The position numbers and the translations under genes are program-made. From assembly GCF_963966145.1 (NCBI RefSeq), contig NC_091046.1:35464001-35528000 (forward strand): a DNA stretch of 64,000 nt, written 5' to 3'. This document shows, piece by piece, positions 20,659-31,448 of this stretch. Origin of the DNA: Tenebrio molitor (taxonomy: Eukaryota > Arthropoda > Insecta > Coleoptera > Tenebrionidae). The stretch's first letter is position 1. Every line of letters starts with the position of its first letter. The notes under the pieces were generated by a model. The model saw only the letters and a list, made by a program, of their open reading frames with translations, ran no database searches and was not told the origin of the DNA.

Positions 20659-21868
20659 ATGGAACTGAAGGGGAAATCATTGAACACATCATTTCTTCTT
20701 GCACCGTTTTGGCTCAAAGCGAATATAAAAAACGTCATGATTAAAGCTCGGATACGAAATATTTATCAATCGATCATTGATACGATAACTGTAGGATTTG
20801 CGGAACTGAAGGGGAAACAATTGAACACATCATTTCTTCTTGGGGCACAGGTAATCTCGCCACCAGTAATTACCTTAATCCTTTGCGCATCCTCGTTGAG
20901 TAAAATCCCATCGGTAATTTTGCCACCAATATTTTTCAATACATTTTTAACACTATTTACAAATTCATGTGAATCATTTCATCATAATTTTAATGACTCG
21001 ATGTACAAAGCACGTCCAAATTTATTTGTGTTTTTAGAAAAACGGAAAGAATTTCAAAGCATGTCAGAGGTAGACAAAAATTTATAAATAATATGATAAA
21101 ACGACACAATAATAAAGACATTATTATCATCGATAAATGTAGGATTTGCGGAACTGAAGGGGAAACCATTGAACACATCATTTCTTCTTGCACCGTTTTG
21201 GCTCAAAGCGAATATAAAAAACGTCATGATATATTCGCAAAAATTATACACATGAATTTAGCAGTTAAATTCAATTTATTAAAGGATACACAACCACATT
21301 ACATTTATAAACCAGAAAGTTGTTTAGAAAATGACAATTACAAATTATATTTTGATCGCACAGTTTTAACTGACATTCACATTCAGCATAACAGACCAGA
21401 CATTATTATTTTAAATAAACAACAAAAGCAAGCATATCTTTTAGATATAGCTGTTCCAAATTCACACAATATAACACAGACATATAATACAAAAATTAAT
21501 AAATATTTAGAACTATCCGTTGCTATGAGAAATCTTTGGTGTTTAGAAAAAATTTCGATTTTACCATTTATAATTTCAGCAACAGGAATAGTACTGCAAT
21601 CTCTTTTTAAAAATTTAAAAATTTTGGACTTAGAGAACACATTGGTGGTTGAAATTCAAAAAGGTATATTATTATACTCATGTCACATCGTGAGGAAATT
21701 CCTTAACATTGACACAGAACATAAAACACAAAAAAGTCAAAATGTGGAGGCGAGACGCCGGTAATTATGTTGATAAGCACTGCACTATTACTTGATAGTA
21801 TTATCCGTAATAGTGTATGTACTCCGGCAAAATTGCCGTGCCGCCGGGTGGAGGTGGGATACGAAAAA
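20659..21868 (+). pseudogene. 3' end of a restriction-like-endonuclease non-LTR retrotransposon, rearranged
   Basis: The main frame (21093-21764, 223 aa) has a zinc knuckle C-R-I-C-G-x(7)-H-I-I-S-S-C, then Y-K-K-R-H-D and an endonuclease-like core N-R-P-D-I-I-I followed by Y-L-L-D-I-A-V-P-N. A C-C-H-C knuckle followed by R-P-D...D is the layout of the C-terminal domain of R2-type elements. Upstream, the knuckle-encoding segment (ggaactgaaggggaaa...cacatcatttcttcttg) is present two further times (about 20659 and 20809) in broken frames, so the 5' part is shuffled. The 3' tail ends with cggcaaaattgccg and gccgccgggtggagg. There is no reverse transcriptase core, so this is a dead 5'-truncated copy. 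Confidence 0.7.
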
Positions 21869-21975
21869 TCTATATACAGGGTCGCTACAAAGCATGGCAA
21901 CAGTTAAATATCTCGAGAATGGTTTCTCGGAAATCCTTGAGATTTGGTAAGGAGTTAAGAGCATTTAAATTCTAT

Positions 21976-21979
21976 TCTT
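21976..21979 (+). repeat. Target-site duplication TCTT, left copy
   Basis: TCTT immediately before the TG of the left LTR; the same four bases follow the CA of the right LTR (30168-30171). Four bases is usual for gypsy-type integrases. Confidence 0.9.
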
Positions 21980-23286
21980 TGCCACGGTTCAAACTGGCCA
22001 GAGGGCACAATACTTGGGCTAGCTCGATCTCAGGGCGCCACTTGCGGCGAAGTCGAGGGTTCTTTTGGTAGCAGGCCCCGCAAGTAGCCTGCTGACCTGG
22101 CCAGGAGAGGTGTTTGAAGTTCGCGAGAACGAAAAGAAACGCACAAAGTGTACGTGGCTGGACCTAGGCGCTATTCAAACAGGCGAAACCAAAAAATACA
22201 GACGGGCGAGCTGAGGGGGGTAGTATTGATACACACTATGTAAGTGAAAAATTGAATATAATTGAAATGACTGTAAATATTTGAATTGATAAATATATGA
22301 ATGGATATAAATATATAAATGTGAATTGATATAAATATAAATATGAAAATGTACAATAAAAAGGGGTGGAAACTCGGTTCCAGCAATCCGGCCGAAATAG
22401 CTATTTCCGCAGAGCTTTACAACAAGCGAATCTCGCTGATGTCTACGCGGAGATGTTAACAAGGTTATAATGTGATATATTTTATATAACAAAAGTAAGT
22501 GAGCTATTTCACTTGCTAGATTGAGTTAGTTTGTAAATTATGATATGGTTAATAAGATGTTAAAAAAAGGTTAGATAAAATGAAATTGAGTCGAATAAGA
22601 GGGGTGGCTTGCCGGTCTCCAGGAGCAGTCCGCGCTCAGGGGCCGTAGAGGAGCGTGTCCTTTCCCAGTCGTTCGGGGATGTGGTGGCAAAGTCCTTTGA
22701 GCGGAGCTGACGGTTCTAGAGACGAGACTGGAGCCACAGAGGTCTCGGGCGCGTCGACGATGAGCCCGACGCACGGTTTTCTCTTGACCTCGACGTAAGA
22801 CGGTTGAGGTCGAAGTCTAGGGGGTGGAGATGGAGGGTTCCCTAGAGGAGTACTACGTGTAGCACATTGTCTACATGAAGACTCACCTATACCCTCAGGC
22901 AAGGGAAATGCCTCGCAGAAGTCTACTTCGATTGCGTCACGAGCCTTAGCGTTTGGACCAAAATCCTCCCTAAGCGGAGTTGGAAGGGTGCGCTCAAATT
23001 TTCCACACGGAGACGATACAGCACACCATCCACAAGGTTTCGGCGAATACGAAGATCCCTGGCACCAGGTAATAAATTGATTTCACTCGAACGAAACGGT
23101 CCGCAAAGGCACGTGGCACGGTAGATTCAGAAGAGAAAAAAAACGTGAGTGAAGATTCTCCTGATAAGATGGAATATTCTCGAAGGAGTCGCGCGCGCGC
23201 TTGTCTTCGCGCCAGCAAAAAAGGGAATTTTGTAGGCAACCAACGATTCCTGAAGAGGTATGTTGGGCGAAAAACCAAGGGTGACA
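21980..23286 (-). repeat. 3' LTR of the gypsy-type element
   Basis: 1307 bp, starting tgccacggttc and ending gggtgaca on the plus strand. Identical by eye to 28861-30167. Small frames inside it (for example 22571-22902) occur in both LTRs and are not treated as genes. Confidence 0.95.
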
Positions 23287-23303
23287 AGGCCCTCTTTTCC
23301 TCC
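23287..23303 (-). other. Polypurine tract
   Basis: On the minus strand, ggaggaaaagagggcct abuts the 3' LTR. This is the expected position of the plus-strand priming tract. Confidence 0.8.
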
Positions 23304-24136
23304 AAAAGAAAAATTTTTGAAGAAAATTTTTCTTTGAACCTCTGCCAACAAAAAAAAACAAAAAAAAAATGAGAAGCGGGATGGACTTTTTGGGGTGAAG
23401 CCCGGGGTTTCCACTGACCCAGTACAATGTAGACGTACCAACCTGAAATTGATGTGAAGCCGTATAGCCGCTTCGACGCTTAAGCAGAGCGAATGACTAC
23501 TCCGGTAACAAAGTCTATAAAACAAAATATCTCGAAGAAGAGGTGCGGTGCACATGGCGGTCGAGCGACACACTCGCAAGAGGAACGGAAATGTGGGGAA
23601 AGAAACATAGAGATGAATTGAAAGAAGATCCCTCAACGACGGTCGTGTCCACCTGCCATGTTCCACTGCAAAATCTTCTCCGACCTGCGCCAACTGCCAG
23701 GAATTTTTCGGTCTCGTGGACCTCGCGATTGGAAGAAAACACTTGGGTCTAGCCTGGTTTTGTGGTGGATTGCTCCCCAAAACCAGCTAGATGTCAAGAC
23801 AACAACAAAGACGAAATCGGTAACAAAAAGGAATGTCGAGATTGAGAAACTTGAAGGTGGTGGGTTAGGGTTGCGAGGACCGACTAACGGCCAAAACCAA
23901 ACGATAACGATAATGACAACCATACCGACCACGATCTTACTGCACCACGGCAAGGGGGATAAATCCGAGATTTAAAAAAACAAAAATTCAAAACGAAGTT
24001 TAGCTCTTAGAGTCGACTGAGTCGACAGAGGACGCGTTTGATTCGTCTATGACCATAGGGGAGCTTGCCCTATTTATGTGGTTTAGGATGCGCCAGGGGT
24101 GTGGTCATTACAGCCCTAACACAATGTGAAATTTAC
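23304..24136 (-). other. Untranslated region between pol and the 3' LTR
   Basis: About 830 bp without an envelope-like ORF, signal peptide or transmembrane segment. Frames crossing it on both strands look like chance. It may be the eroded site of a lost third gene, or simply a 3' UTR. Confidence 0.6.
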
Positions 24137-27100
24137 TTATGTGACATCATCATAGGGATCTCGAACAGGTTTTAGGTCTTGGACGTGCCAATGGCCTCTT
24201 TTAGTACCGGTATCGTCTGTCAGCTCATACGTTCCGTAACCGATTTTCCGGGCGATTTTGAACGGGCCAACGAATTTCGGACCTAATTTGGCGGTGTAGT
24301 GGCCAACCGCGTCTGAGAGACTTTTGTCTCGGCGCCATACCAACTGTCCGGGCTGGTAGTCCACGGGACGCCTGCGTAAGTCATAGACTCGTTTGTTTTT
24401 CTCGTGCGCAGTTTGGAGTCGGTTTGCGATTTCTCCAAAGAGTTTCTGAAAACCTAGCTGACGCTTTTGAACAAAGTCCTCTAATCGCGGGTCCGCGGGA
24501 GATAGTGGATGATAGTGTTCGCTACCCAAGACTTTGTGCTCACGCCCGAAATTTGCGAAGTACGGACTGTATCCGGTGGTTTCGTGGCATGCTGTGCGAA
24601 TCGCACAACCGATTGCGGCCAAATGGTCGGACCAGTGGCGATGATCGGACTTGATGTACGTGGCGATCATGGTCTTGACCACTCTATTCGTTCGTTCGGT
24701 CGGATCGGCACGGGGATAGTGATGGGGCGTATACTGTATTTTGACTTCGTACCTCTCGCACAACGCTCGAAAAGATCTGCCTCTCAATTGCGTGCCGTTG
24801 TCGCAAATCAACATTCGGGGGGTGCCGTATACCAAGAAGATTTGTTCTTCAACGCATTTGGTGAGCGCTTTGGCTGTCGCCGATCGCATAGGAAATGTCA
24901 TGACATACTTCGTGAAATAATCGGTGACGACCAGCGCGTACACGTAACCCTGCGCAGAACGCGGAAATGGGCCGATAAAATCCAAGCTTATCAATTCCCA
25001 TGGCGCGGTAGGGGCGACACGTTTTCCCATCAGACCAGCTGGAGGTTTCTGCTCCACTTTGTGCTGAGCACAGTCTTTGCAACCGACAACGTAACGCACT
25101 ACGTCGGCTTTCATTTTAGGCCAATAGTACCTAGCCCGGATTTTCTGAAAGGTCTTGAAGATACCAACGTGTCCGGAAGTGACTTCATCGTGGTAACGTC
25201 GGAGAATTTTGACGCGATAATCTTTCGGAACGACTCGCTTCCAGTAGTCTCGTTCGAGGGACAGTTCTGGAATTCGACAGCGAGTGTACTTCAACAGTAT
25301 TCCGTCCTCGACTCGGTACTGAGGGTATTTGAGAGGTTTTGCTGCGACCTCGGTCCGTAACCGATGATACCACGGGTCTTTAGTATCGCTGAAAGACGGA
25401 TCGAAGTCAGTGACGGCGGTGATCGGAACGGATCGCGACAGCATGTCGGGAACGACGTTGTCCTTGCCGGGACGATGTTTGATCTCAAAATCGTAGGGTT
25501 GGAGGCGTAAAGCCCATCTGGCGAGACGACCTTGAGGGTCTTTCAAGCGATTCAACCACAGTAAACTGTGGTGATCGGTGATCACAACGAAATGGACTCC
25601 CTCCAGATAATGGCGTAATTTTTCGACAGCCCAGATGACGCAAAGGCATTCTCGTTCCGTCGTGGACAGGTTCCGTTCCGCACGGGTTAGCGATCGCGAT
25701 AGGTAGGAGATGGGTTTCTCCCCGTCATCAAAAGTTTGCGTCAACACGGCACCAAGACCGTACGAAGAGGCGTCACACTGCACAACGAACTGTCGCGAAA
25801 AATCTGGAGAAGACAGGATCGGCGCGGAAATGAGCAGTTCTTTCACCCGAACGAAAGCCGAAGAACACTCTTCCGTCCACGAAAATGGGACGCCCTTGCG
25901 AGTCAATTGCGCAAGAGGAGCGATAACGGAAGCGAAATGAGGTACGAAACGGCGATACCAACTGGCAGTACCGACGAAGCGACGGACGTCAGAGACGTTC
26001 TTTGGTTCCGGGATCTTGAGAATTGCTTCCACCTTAGCGGTGTCGGGTCTCACGCCGTTGCTATCGACCAGGTGACCGAGATAACGTAATTCGGCGCGAC
26101 AGAATTGACTCTTCTCCCAGTTACACGTTATACCGGCGTCACGGAGACGATCGAATATCTGTCTTAGGACACGAATGTGAGTGTCGAAGTCGGAAGAGGT
26201 GACCACAATGTCGTCCATGTATACGAAGACGTAGGGCTGGAGGTCAGCACCTACGACGGAGTCGATGATGCGCTGCCAGGTGGCCGGCGAATTTATTAAA
26301 CCGAACGGCATTCTTTTGAAGTGGTACAGTCCCCGTCCCGGGACAGTAAATGCGGTAAATTCCCGATTTTCTGGAGCGACCTCAACTTGCCAAAAGGCAC
26401 TCTTGATGTCGAGCGAACTCATATAACGGCAATCGCGTAGCTGGTCCAAAATTGAAGATATGTACGGCAGCGGGTAAGCGTCTGGCTTCGTAACGGAATT
26501 TAATTTTCGGTAATCCACGCAAAAACGATACGATCCGTCCTTCTTGGGGACTAAACAAACTGGTGAAGACCAAGCGCTTCGTGAAGGTTCAATTATTCCC
26601 TCCCGCAACATTTCCTCAACTTCGGTGTCGATTATCTTTTGCTTCGCGGGCGAAACGGGATAATACCTCTGCTTTATGGGGCGGACGTCCGAAGATATTT
26701 CTATGCGATGTTGTACCTCTTTCACTTTCCCGATACGCGCAGGCTGTAGTTGCGACTGTGTCCGGATCAACGATCCCAGCACGGACTTTTGTTCCGGGGT
26801 CAGAGATGACTGGTCGAGCAATCCGGAGACGTCTCCCAGAGGTGCAACTCTTACGGTCTGGCTCAAGTCCGAGGAAAAATACCAGACGTCTTTGCTTAAG
26901 TCGGGGACGACCTCCATTGTCTTCCAGAAATCCTTTCCCAACAACAACCCTTCTGTCAGATCGGGTACTACGTGTATCTCTACGAGTCGAACTTTCCCCA
27001 ACAGATCAATCGGAGCCCGAACAGAACCTAGGCTTTTGCAAATTCGACCGTCGGCGACCGTGCAGTCAACGACGCTTGGTTGGAGAGGTAAACCCAAGTT

Positions 27101-27328
27101 CTGCAATTTTCTCCAACCGACACCGCCCATGACGGTACGCGAAGCGCCAGAGTCGAGCAACCCGAGAAAAGGAGTTCCCGCGATTTTTACTCTTAGGTAT
27201 GGACGCTCGTCGCCGTGTAAATGCGAGAGGACGTAGTCGAGGATGATTCCGGTGCGGTCGATATTAGAAGGAGAACCGGAGGAATGCTCACGACCATCTA
27301 CTTCCTCCGTATCCCGTTTCCCGAACAC
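24137..27328 (-). CDS. pol: Gypsy-type Pol polyprotein (PR-RT-RNaseH-IN)
   Basis: 1063 codons, uninterrupted. Aspartic protease L-L-D-S-G-A-S (Asp 59); reverse transcriptase with S-L-D-I-K-S-A-F (about 305) and the Y-M-D-D box (370-373); RNase H with C-D-A-S-S-Y-G (Asp 519), T-E-R-E (about 557) and T-D-H-H (about 584); integrase zinc finger (His 713 and 720, Cys 750 and 753), catalytic Asp 783 (S-L-D-F), Asp 843 (C-D-N-G) and Glu 878; then a GPF-type module (K-F-V-G-P-F) near the C-terminus. The frame opens right after a TAA and has no ATG at its start (the first codon is GTG), so it is expected to be made only as a Gag-Pol fusion. It looks intact. Confidence 0.95.
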   Translation of the reverse strand: MFGKRDTEEVDGREHSSGSPSNIDRTGIILDYVLSHLHGDERPYLRVKIAGTPFLGLLDSGASRTVMGGVGWRKLQNLGLPLQPSVVDCTVADGRICKSLGSVRAPIDLLGKVRLVEIHVVPDLTEGLLLGKDFWKTMEVVPDLSKDVWYFSSDLSQTVRVAPLGDVSGLLDQSSLTPEQKSVLGSLIRTQSQLQPARIGKVKEVQHRIEISSDVRPIKQRYYPVSPAKQKIIDTEVEEMLREGIIEPSRSAWSSPVCLVPKKDGSYRFCVDYRKLNSVTKPDAYPLPYISSILDQLRDCRYMSSLDIKSAFWQVEVAPENREFTAFTVPGRGLYHFKRMPFGLINSPATWQRIIDSVVGADLQPYVFVYMDDIVVTSSDFDTHIRVLRQIFDRLRDAGITCNWEKSQFCRAELRYLGHLVDSNGVRPDTAKVEAILKIPEPKNVSDVRRFVGTASWYRRFVPHFASVIAPLAQLTRKGVPFSWTEECSSAFVRVKELLISAPILSSPDFSRQFVVQCDASSYGLGAVLTQTFDDGEKPISYLSRSLTRAERNLSTTERECLCVIWAVEKLRHYLEGVHFVVITDHHSLLWLNRLKDPQGRLARWALRLQPYDFEIKHRPGKDNVVPDMLSRSVPITAVTDFDPSFSDTKDPWYHRLRTEVAAKPLKYPQYRVEDGILLKYTRCRIPELSLERDYWKRVVPKDYRVKILRRYHDEVTSGHVGIFKTFQKIRARYYWPKMKADVVRYVVGCKDCAQHKVEQKPPAGLMGKRVAPTAPWELISLDFIGPFPRSAQGYVYALVVTDYFTKYVMTFPMRSATAKALTKCVEEQIFLVYGTPRMLICDNGTQLRGRSFRALCERYEVKIQYTPHHYPRADPTERTNRVVKTMIATYIKSDHRHWSDHLAAIGCAIRTACHETTGYSPYFANFGREHKVLGSEHYHPLSPADPRLEDFVQKRQLGFQKLFGEIANRLQTAHEKNKRVYDLRRRPVDYQPGQLVWRRDKSLSDAVGHYTAKLGPKFVGPFKIARKIGYGTYELTDDTGTKRGHWHVQDLKPVRDPYDDVT

Positions 27329-28632
27329 TTACCGCACGTGGCAACGGTGCAATCCGGAGCACCACATCGGTAGCAAAACTTCTTCCGGGGTTCAGCGCAC
27401 GAACGGAAAGAATGGTTGGGCTTGCCGCAGTTCCAACACTTTCCCGATATGGCCTTCACGGGCCGGACGTCGAGAGAATTGGGGGTGGAGCTCTTCGCCG
27501 AAGAGGCCTCCACTTGGACGTATGCGAGGTCAGGTTCTAGACAAATCTGTCCGCGGCGGCGCGTTGGCTGAACGTAGCACTCGACGGATGCTTTTCTGGC
27601 TTCCAATAGCCTACTCGCCTCGAGCAACTGCTCGCGAGACGTGATCGGAGAGAGACCCAGTTGATTTTGGTAATATGGGGCCAGATTCTTTAAGATGATT
27701 TTAAGACGCGTGGCCTCCGGAACTCTGACTGTCACCCGATCAAACATGTTGTCCATCACTGCAGCGAACATCGCGATGCTCTCATCCGGACCCTGAGTTC
27801 GGCGACGAATTTCCTCAAACAGTCTGTCGTTATAATCAGCGGGCTGAAACTGATTCCGCAACAAAGCTACCAAGGAGCGCCAGTCGTAAGCGTTTCGGCG
27901 AACGGAGCGGAACCACGTCAAAGCTCGTCCTTCGAATAAGTCATTTGCCGATTGGAATAATTCCTCCTCCGTGACGTTTCGCGAGACACGCAACTCTTCG
28001 ACTCTCATTAGGAAAGCGCTTAACGAAAGGCGAGAGTCCTCACCGGAGAATTTGAGGTTCCACTTGTAAACCGGAACACTAGGTGCCCTAAACGAGGTGT
28101 CGCCTCGCGCGAAAGAAGTAGCGGCGGTAGGTGATGTCTCGACATCGGAGTCTTCTCCGCTATCAACGTTTAGCAAACTGACATCTAACGCTCCTAGAGA
28201 CTGATCGGCGGTAGCATGTCTAACCTTGTATTCCATGTCGGAATTCGAGTTGAGTAAGGACACTACTATCTTCGAAATGGCTGACTGATTAACGGTCTCG
28301 GCAGACCTAACCGTATTCGCCCGTCCCAAAGCACACGCTAATTTTGACAGGATTTTCTTGCGACCGGTTTCTGAAATTCCGTCGAAATCGTCCACGAGAG
28401 CTTTAATTTCCTCCGCTTTCTGAGTGAGGGCGGCAAGATCTTCCGCGACGGTAAACGGATGAGCCGGATAACTGAGTGGATTGGGACCACGCTCCATACG
28501 CAACAAGTTCCGCAAGGTTTTCCGCATCTGTTCTACGGTTCCCACTTCGGTTAACCCTCTAACAGCTAATTCGTAAACCAGCTCGTCTTGAGCCAAACGG
28601 TTCACTTCGTACTGCAGACTAGCCATGTTCAA
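27298..28632 (-). CDS. gag: Gag polyprotein with zinc knuckles
   Basis: 444 codons from an ATG at 28632. The N-terminal half is helical and capsid-like. Near the C-terminus are C-W-N-C-G-K-P-N-H-S-F-R-S-C, a canonical C-x2-C-x4-H-x4-C knuckle, and C-Y-R-C-x(4)-C-x(4)-C, a second knuckle in which cysteine replaces the histidine. The last 31 nt overlap pol. The leader to the 5' LTR (28633-28860) is non-coding. Intact as read. Confidence 0.9.
   Translation of the reverse strand: MNMASLQYEVNRLAQDELVYELAVRGLTEVGTVEQMRKTLRNLLRMERGPNPLSYPAHPFTVAEDLAALTQKAEEIKALVDDFDGISETGRKKILSKLACALGRANTVRSAETVNQSAISKIVVSLLNSNSDMEYKVRHATADQSLGALDVSLLNVDSGEDSDVETSPTAATSFARGDTSFRAPSVPVYKWNLKFSGEDSRLSLSAFLMRVEELRVSRNVTEEELFQSANDLFEGRALTWFRSVRRNAYDWRSLVALLRNQFQPADYNDRLFEEIRRRTQGPDESIAMFAAVMDNMFDRVTVRVPEATRLKIILKNLAPYYQNQLGLSPITSREQLLEASRLLEARKASVECYVQPTRRRGQICLEPDLAYVQVEASSAKSSTPNSLDVRPVKAISGKCWNCGKPNHSFRSCAEPRKKFCYRCGAPDCTVATCGKCSGNGIRRK
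27316..27322 (-). promoter_or_regulatory. Likely -1 ribosomal frameshift site GGGAAAC
   Basis: On the minus strand the gag frame reads TCG GGA AAC, so G-GGA-AAC is a canonical X-XXY-YYZ slippery heptamer placed inside the 31-nt gag/pol overlap. Pol is in the -1 frame relative to gag (difference of 1304 nt between starts). No downstream pseudoknot was worked out. Confidence 0.85.
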
Positions 28633-28830
28633 CGGAAGTTTGGCTCCGTTTCCCGAACCGAAGTAAATAAAGTGACAGAGTCACGTCAGAGCCAAGAGAA
28701 AATGGAGATAGTTAGAAATCGAACTGAATATCAATGATAGTAAGTATCAAACACCCTATCAGCTCGTCACTTTTATTCGCCTGAAGTAAGGTAAATCAAA
28801 ATTGAAAATCGAAAACTGAGAATAATCGCC

Positions 28831-28852
28831 TCGAGCCCCACGTTGGGCGCCA
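28831..28852 (-). other. Primer binding site, tRNA-Lys type
   Basis: The minus strand reads TGGCGCCCAACGTGGGGCTC(GA), which is complementary to the 3' end of insect tRNA-Lys(CTT) as I remember it, over 22 nt including CCA. It lies 8 nt inside the 5' LTR. Lys priming is known for the gypsy group. This is not a tRNA gene. Confidence 0.85.
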
Positions 28853-28860
28853 AAATATTA

Positions 28861-30167
28861 TGCCACGGTTCAAACTGGCCAGAGGGCACAATACTTGGGC
28901 TAGCTCGATCTCAGGGCGCCACTTGCGGCGAAGTCGAGGGTTCTTTTGGTAGCAGGCCCCGCAAGTAGCCTGCTGACCTGGCCAGGAGAGGTGTTTGAAG
29001 TTCGCGAGAACGAAAAGAAACGCACAAAGTGTACGTGGCTGGACCTAGGCGCTATTCAAACAGGCGAAACCAAAAAATACAGACGGGCGAGCTGAGGGGG
29101 GTAGTATTGATACACACTATGTAAGTGAAAAATTGAATATAATTGAAATGACTGTAAATATTTGAATTGATAAATATATGAATGGATATAAATATATAAA
29201 TGTGAATTGATATAAATATAAATATGAAAATGTACAATAAAAAGGGGTGGAAACTCGGTTCCAGCAATCCGGCCGAAATAGCTATTTCCGCAGAGCTTTA
29301 CAACAAGCGAATCTCGCTGATGTCTACGCGGAGATGTTAACAAGGTTATAATGTGATATATTTTATATAACAAAAGTAAGTGAGCTATTTCACTTGCTAG
29401 ATTGAGTTAGTTTGTAAATTATGATATGGTTAATAAGATGTTAAAAAAAGGTTAGATAAAATGAAATTGAGTCGAATAAGAGGGGTGGCTTGCCGGTCTC
29501 CAGGAGCAGTCCGCGCTCAGGGGCCGTAGAGGAGCGTGTCCTTTCCCAGTCGTTCGGGGATGTGGTGGCAAAGTCCTTTGAGCGGAGCTGACGGTTCTAG
29601 AGACGAGACTGGAGCCACAGAGGTCTCGGGCGCGTCGACGATGAGCCCGACGCACGGTTTTCTCTTGACCTCGACGTAAGACGGTTGAGGTCGAAGTCTA
29701 GGGGGTGGAGATGGAGGGTTCCCTAGAGGAGTACTACGTGTAGCACATTGTCTACATGAAGACTCACCTATACCCTCAGGCAAGGGAAATGCCTCGCAGA
29801 AGTCTACTTCGATTGCGTCACGAGCCTTAGCGTTTGGACCAAAATCCTCCCTAAGCGGAGTTGGAAGGGTGCGCTCAAATTTTCCACACGGAGACGATAC
29901 AGCACACCATCCACAAGGTTTCGGCGAATACGAAGATCCCTGGCACCAGGTAATAAATTGATTTCACTCGAACGAAACGGTCCGCAAAGGCACGTGGCAC
30001 GGTAGATTCAGAAGAGAAAAAAAACGTGAGTGAAGATTCTCCTGATAAGATGGAATATTCTCGAAGGAGTCGCGCGCGCGCTTGTCTTCGCGCCAGCAAA
30101 AAAGGGAATTTTGTAGGCAACCAACGATTCCTGAAGAGGTATGTTGGGCGAAAAACCAAGGGTGACA
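28861..30167 (-). repeat. 5' LTR of the gypsy-type element
   Basis: 1307 bp, same sequence as 21980-23286 by eye. It should carry the promoter; a TATA-like AT-rich stretch lies in the middle (about 29150-29230), but no start site was assigned. It is followed by the right TCTT duplication at 30168-30171. Confidence 0.95.
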
Positions 30168-30382
30168 TCTTTGCAATTTTTTCAGTTTTATACCTTCATT
30201 TGTTTTCGAGATACAAGGCTAACTTGAATTTTTTTAAATGGCAACAGGGGTTGATTTTATGATTTTTGAAAACAGGTTTTTTTTCTGAATTCAACGATGT
30301 ATCACATGTAATAATAGTTTACATAAGAATGGGCAAAAACATTTTTTTAATTTTAATTCAAAAATAAATAAACAGTATATAC

Positions 30383-30767
30383 AGGGTGGAACAAAAGTAT
30401 CAAATATTGGCTGTAACTTTTTAATTTGACAATTTATGAAAAATTGTTTAATATAAAAGTTGATTGGTGTATTATCCTGCATCATCTGGTCTTTTTAGTT
30501 TGTTCCTATCTTCTTTTGTTTCCCACAATGGCAAAACTGTATTTATGAATACTGAAAGATACGCTTGTTTGAAAATCACACAAAAAATATATGGGTGCTA
30601 TTTAAAAAACCAAAGTTGGTTGCCATAGCAGCGAAACAAAAGAAGATAGGAACAAACTAGAAAGACCAGATGATGCAGGATACTACACCAATCAAGTTTT
30701 ATATTTTTTTCATAAATTGTCAAATTAAAAAGTTACAGCCAATATTTGATACTTTTGTTCCACCCTG
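30383..30767. mobile_element. MITE with CAGGGTGGAACAAAAGTATC ends
   Basis: CAGGGTGGAACAAAAGTATC and about 130 more bases pair with the right half, so nearly the whole 385-bp element is one long inverted repeat around a short centre. TA flanks both ends. Non-coding. Confidence 0.88.
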
Positions 30768-30853
30768 TATATATATTCGTATGAAGAAGAAAAATACAAT
30801 TAAAATTCGAAATTCACAAAATAATTATGGTAAATTATATGTTTTTAATTTGT

Positions 30854-31388
30854 TGTAGCCAATTTAGGGCGTCTTCGGTAAGTAGATGTAGTTTGGAGAA
30901 ACCTTGCTGGAATTTAGTAAGGGGACATTCTTCCACAATGTGTTGGATGGTTTCTTTTTCTGCACCGCATTCACAAGAAGGGTTTTCACGAATATTCCAG
31001 TGAAACAGCATATTATTGCATTTGCCATGCCCGGTTCTAAAACGATTTAATTTACACCAGATTTTCCTGGGTAGGTGAAATCCCGGAATTTGTTTTGTAG
31101 GATCCTCAATTTTTATTGAAAATATCTACTTCTTGCCAGGCTGCTTTCCAATAGTCAGATTTGGAAAATTGTTGCATGAGAAATTCTTCTTTCCAAAGTG
31201 GTTTACGCGATTTTAATCTAAACGGTGGTAAATTTGCCATGTCTTGTGTTATGGAGTACATGTTCGGTGAATTTTGAAATTTATCCCAAATTCGTTTTGT
31301 GACGTAATTTCTTCTAATATCATACGGAATAATGTGCGCTAAGACATGTAGCCATGGTGTTGGAGTAGATTTTAAGGTACCCGTTATT
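30854..31388 (-). pseudogene. LINE ORF2 C-terminal fragment
   Basis: Minus-strand translation begins (at about 31388) R-I-I-T-G-T-L-K-S-T-P-T-P-W-L-H-V-L, passes N-R-F-R-T-G-H-G-K-C and ends with a zinc-knuckle-like C-E-C-G-A-E-K-E-T-I-Q-H-I-V-E-E-C-P-L. This is the conserved C-terminal part of a widespread arthropod non-LTR retrotransposon ORF2. The frame has at least one break near 31100. No RT core, so it is a fragment. Confidence 0.75.
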
Positions 31389-31448
31389 ATTCGAAGTGTA
31401 TAAATAAACAGTTATCTTTGAAAACAGTTTCTATTATTTATTTTTCGT

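Larger units (their letters stand above)
21980..30167 (-). mobile_element. Complete gypsy-type (Ty3/Metaviridae-like) LTR retrotransposon, 8188 bp
   Basis: Minus-strand element with two 1307-bp LTRs (TG...CA), a TCTT duplication, a tRNA-Lys-type primer site, a polypurine tract, gag (27298-28632) and pol (24137-27328) joined by a likely -1 frameshift. Protease, RT, RNase H and integrase all show their catalytic residues. No env-like third ORF is seen. Equal LTR length and no difference noticed between the LTRs suggest a recent insertion. It landed inside the 21877-32065 DNA element. Confidence 0.95.

Noticed and set aside
22171..22492. Ile/Tyr/His-rich frames in the LTR
   Set aside because: Produced by a degenerate (atataa)n tract in the LTR and present in both LTR copies.
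22571..22902. Small minus-strand frames in the gypsy LTR, repeated at 29452-29783
   Set aside because: Both copies are simply the two LTRs; no protein-like features, and the GC-rich sequence keeps frames open.
23127..23780. 217-codon minus frame as a possible env gene
   Set aside because: It crosses the polypurine tract into the LTR, and has no signal peptide, cysteine pattern or fusion-protein-like region.
24509..25360. 283-codon plus-strand frame
   Set aside because: Antisense to the integrase/RT coding region of pol; no family resemblance.
28831..28852. tRNA-Lys-like sequence as a tRNA gene
   Set aside because: Only the 3' end complement is present, at the LTR border; it is a primer binding site. 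The same applies to the tRNA-Tyr match at 51945-51962.
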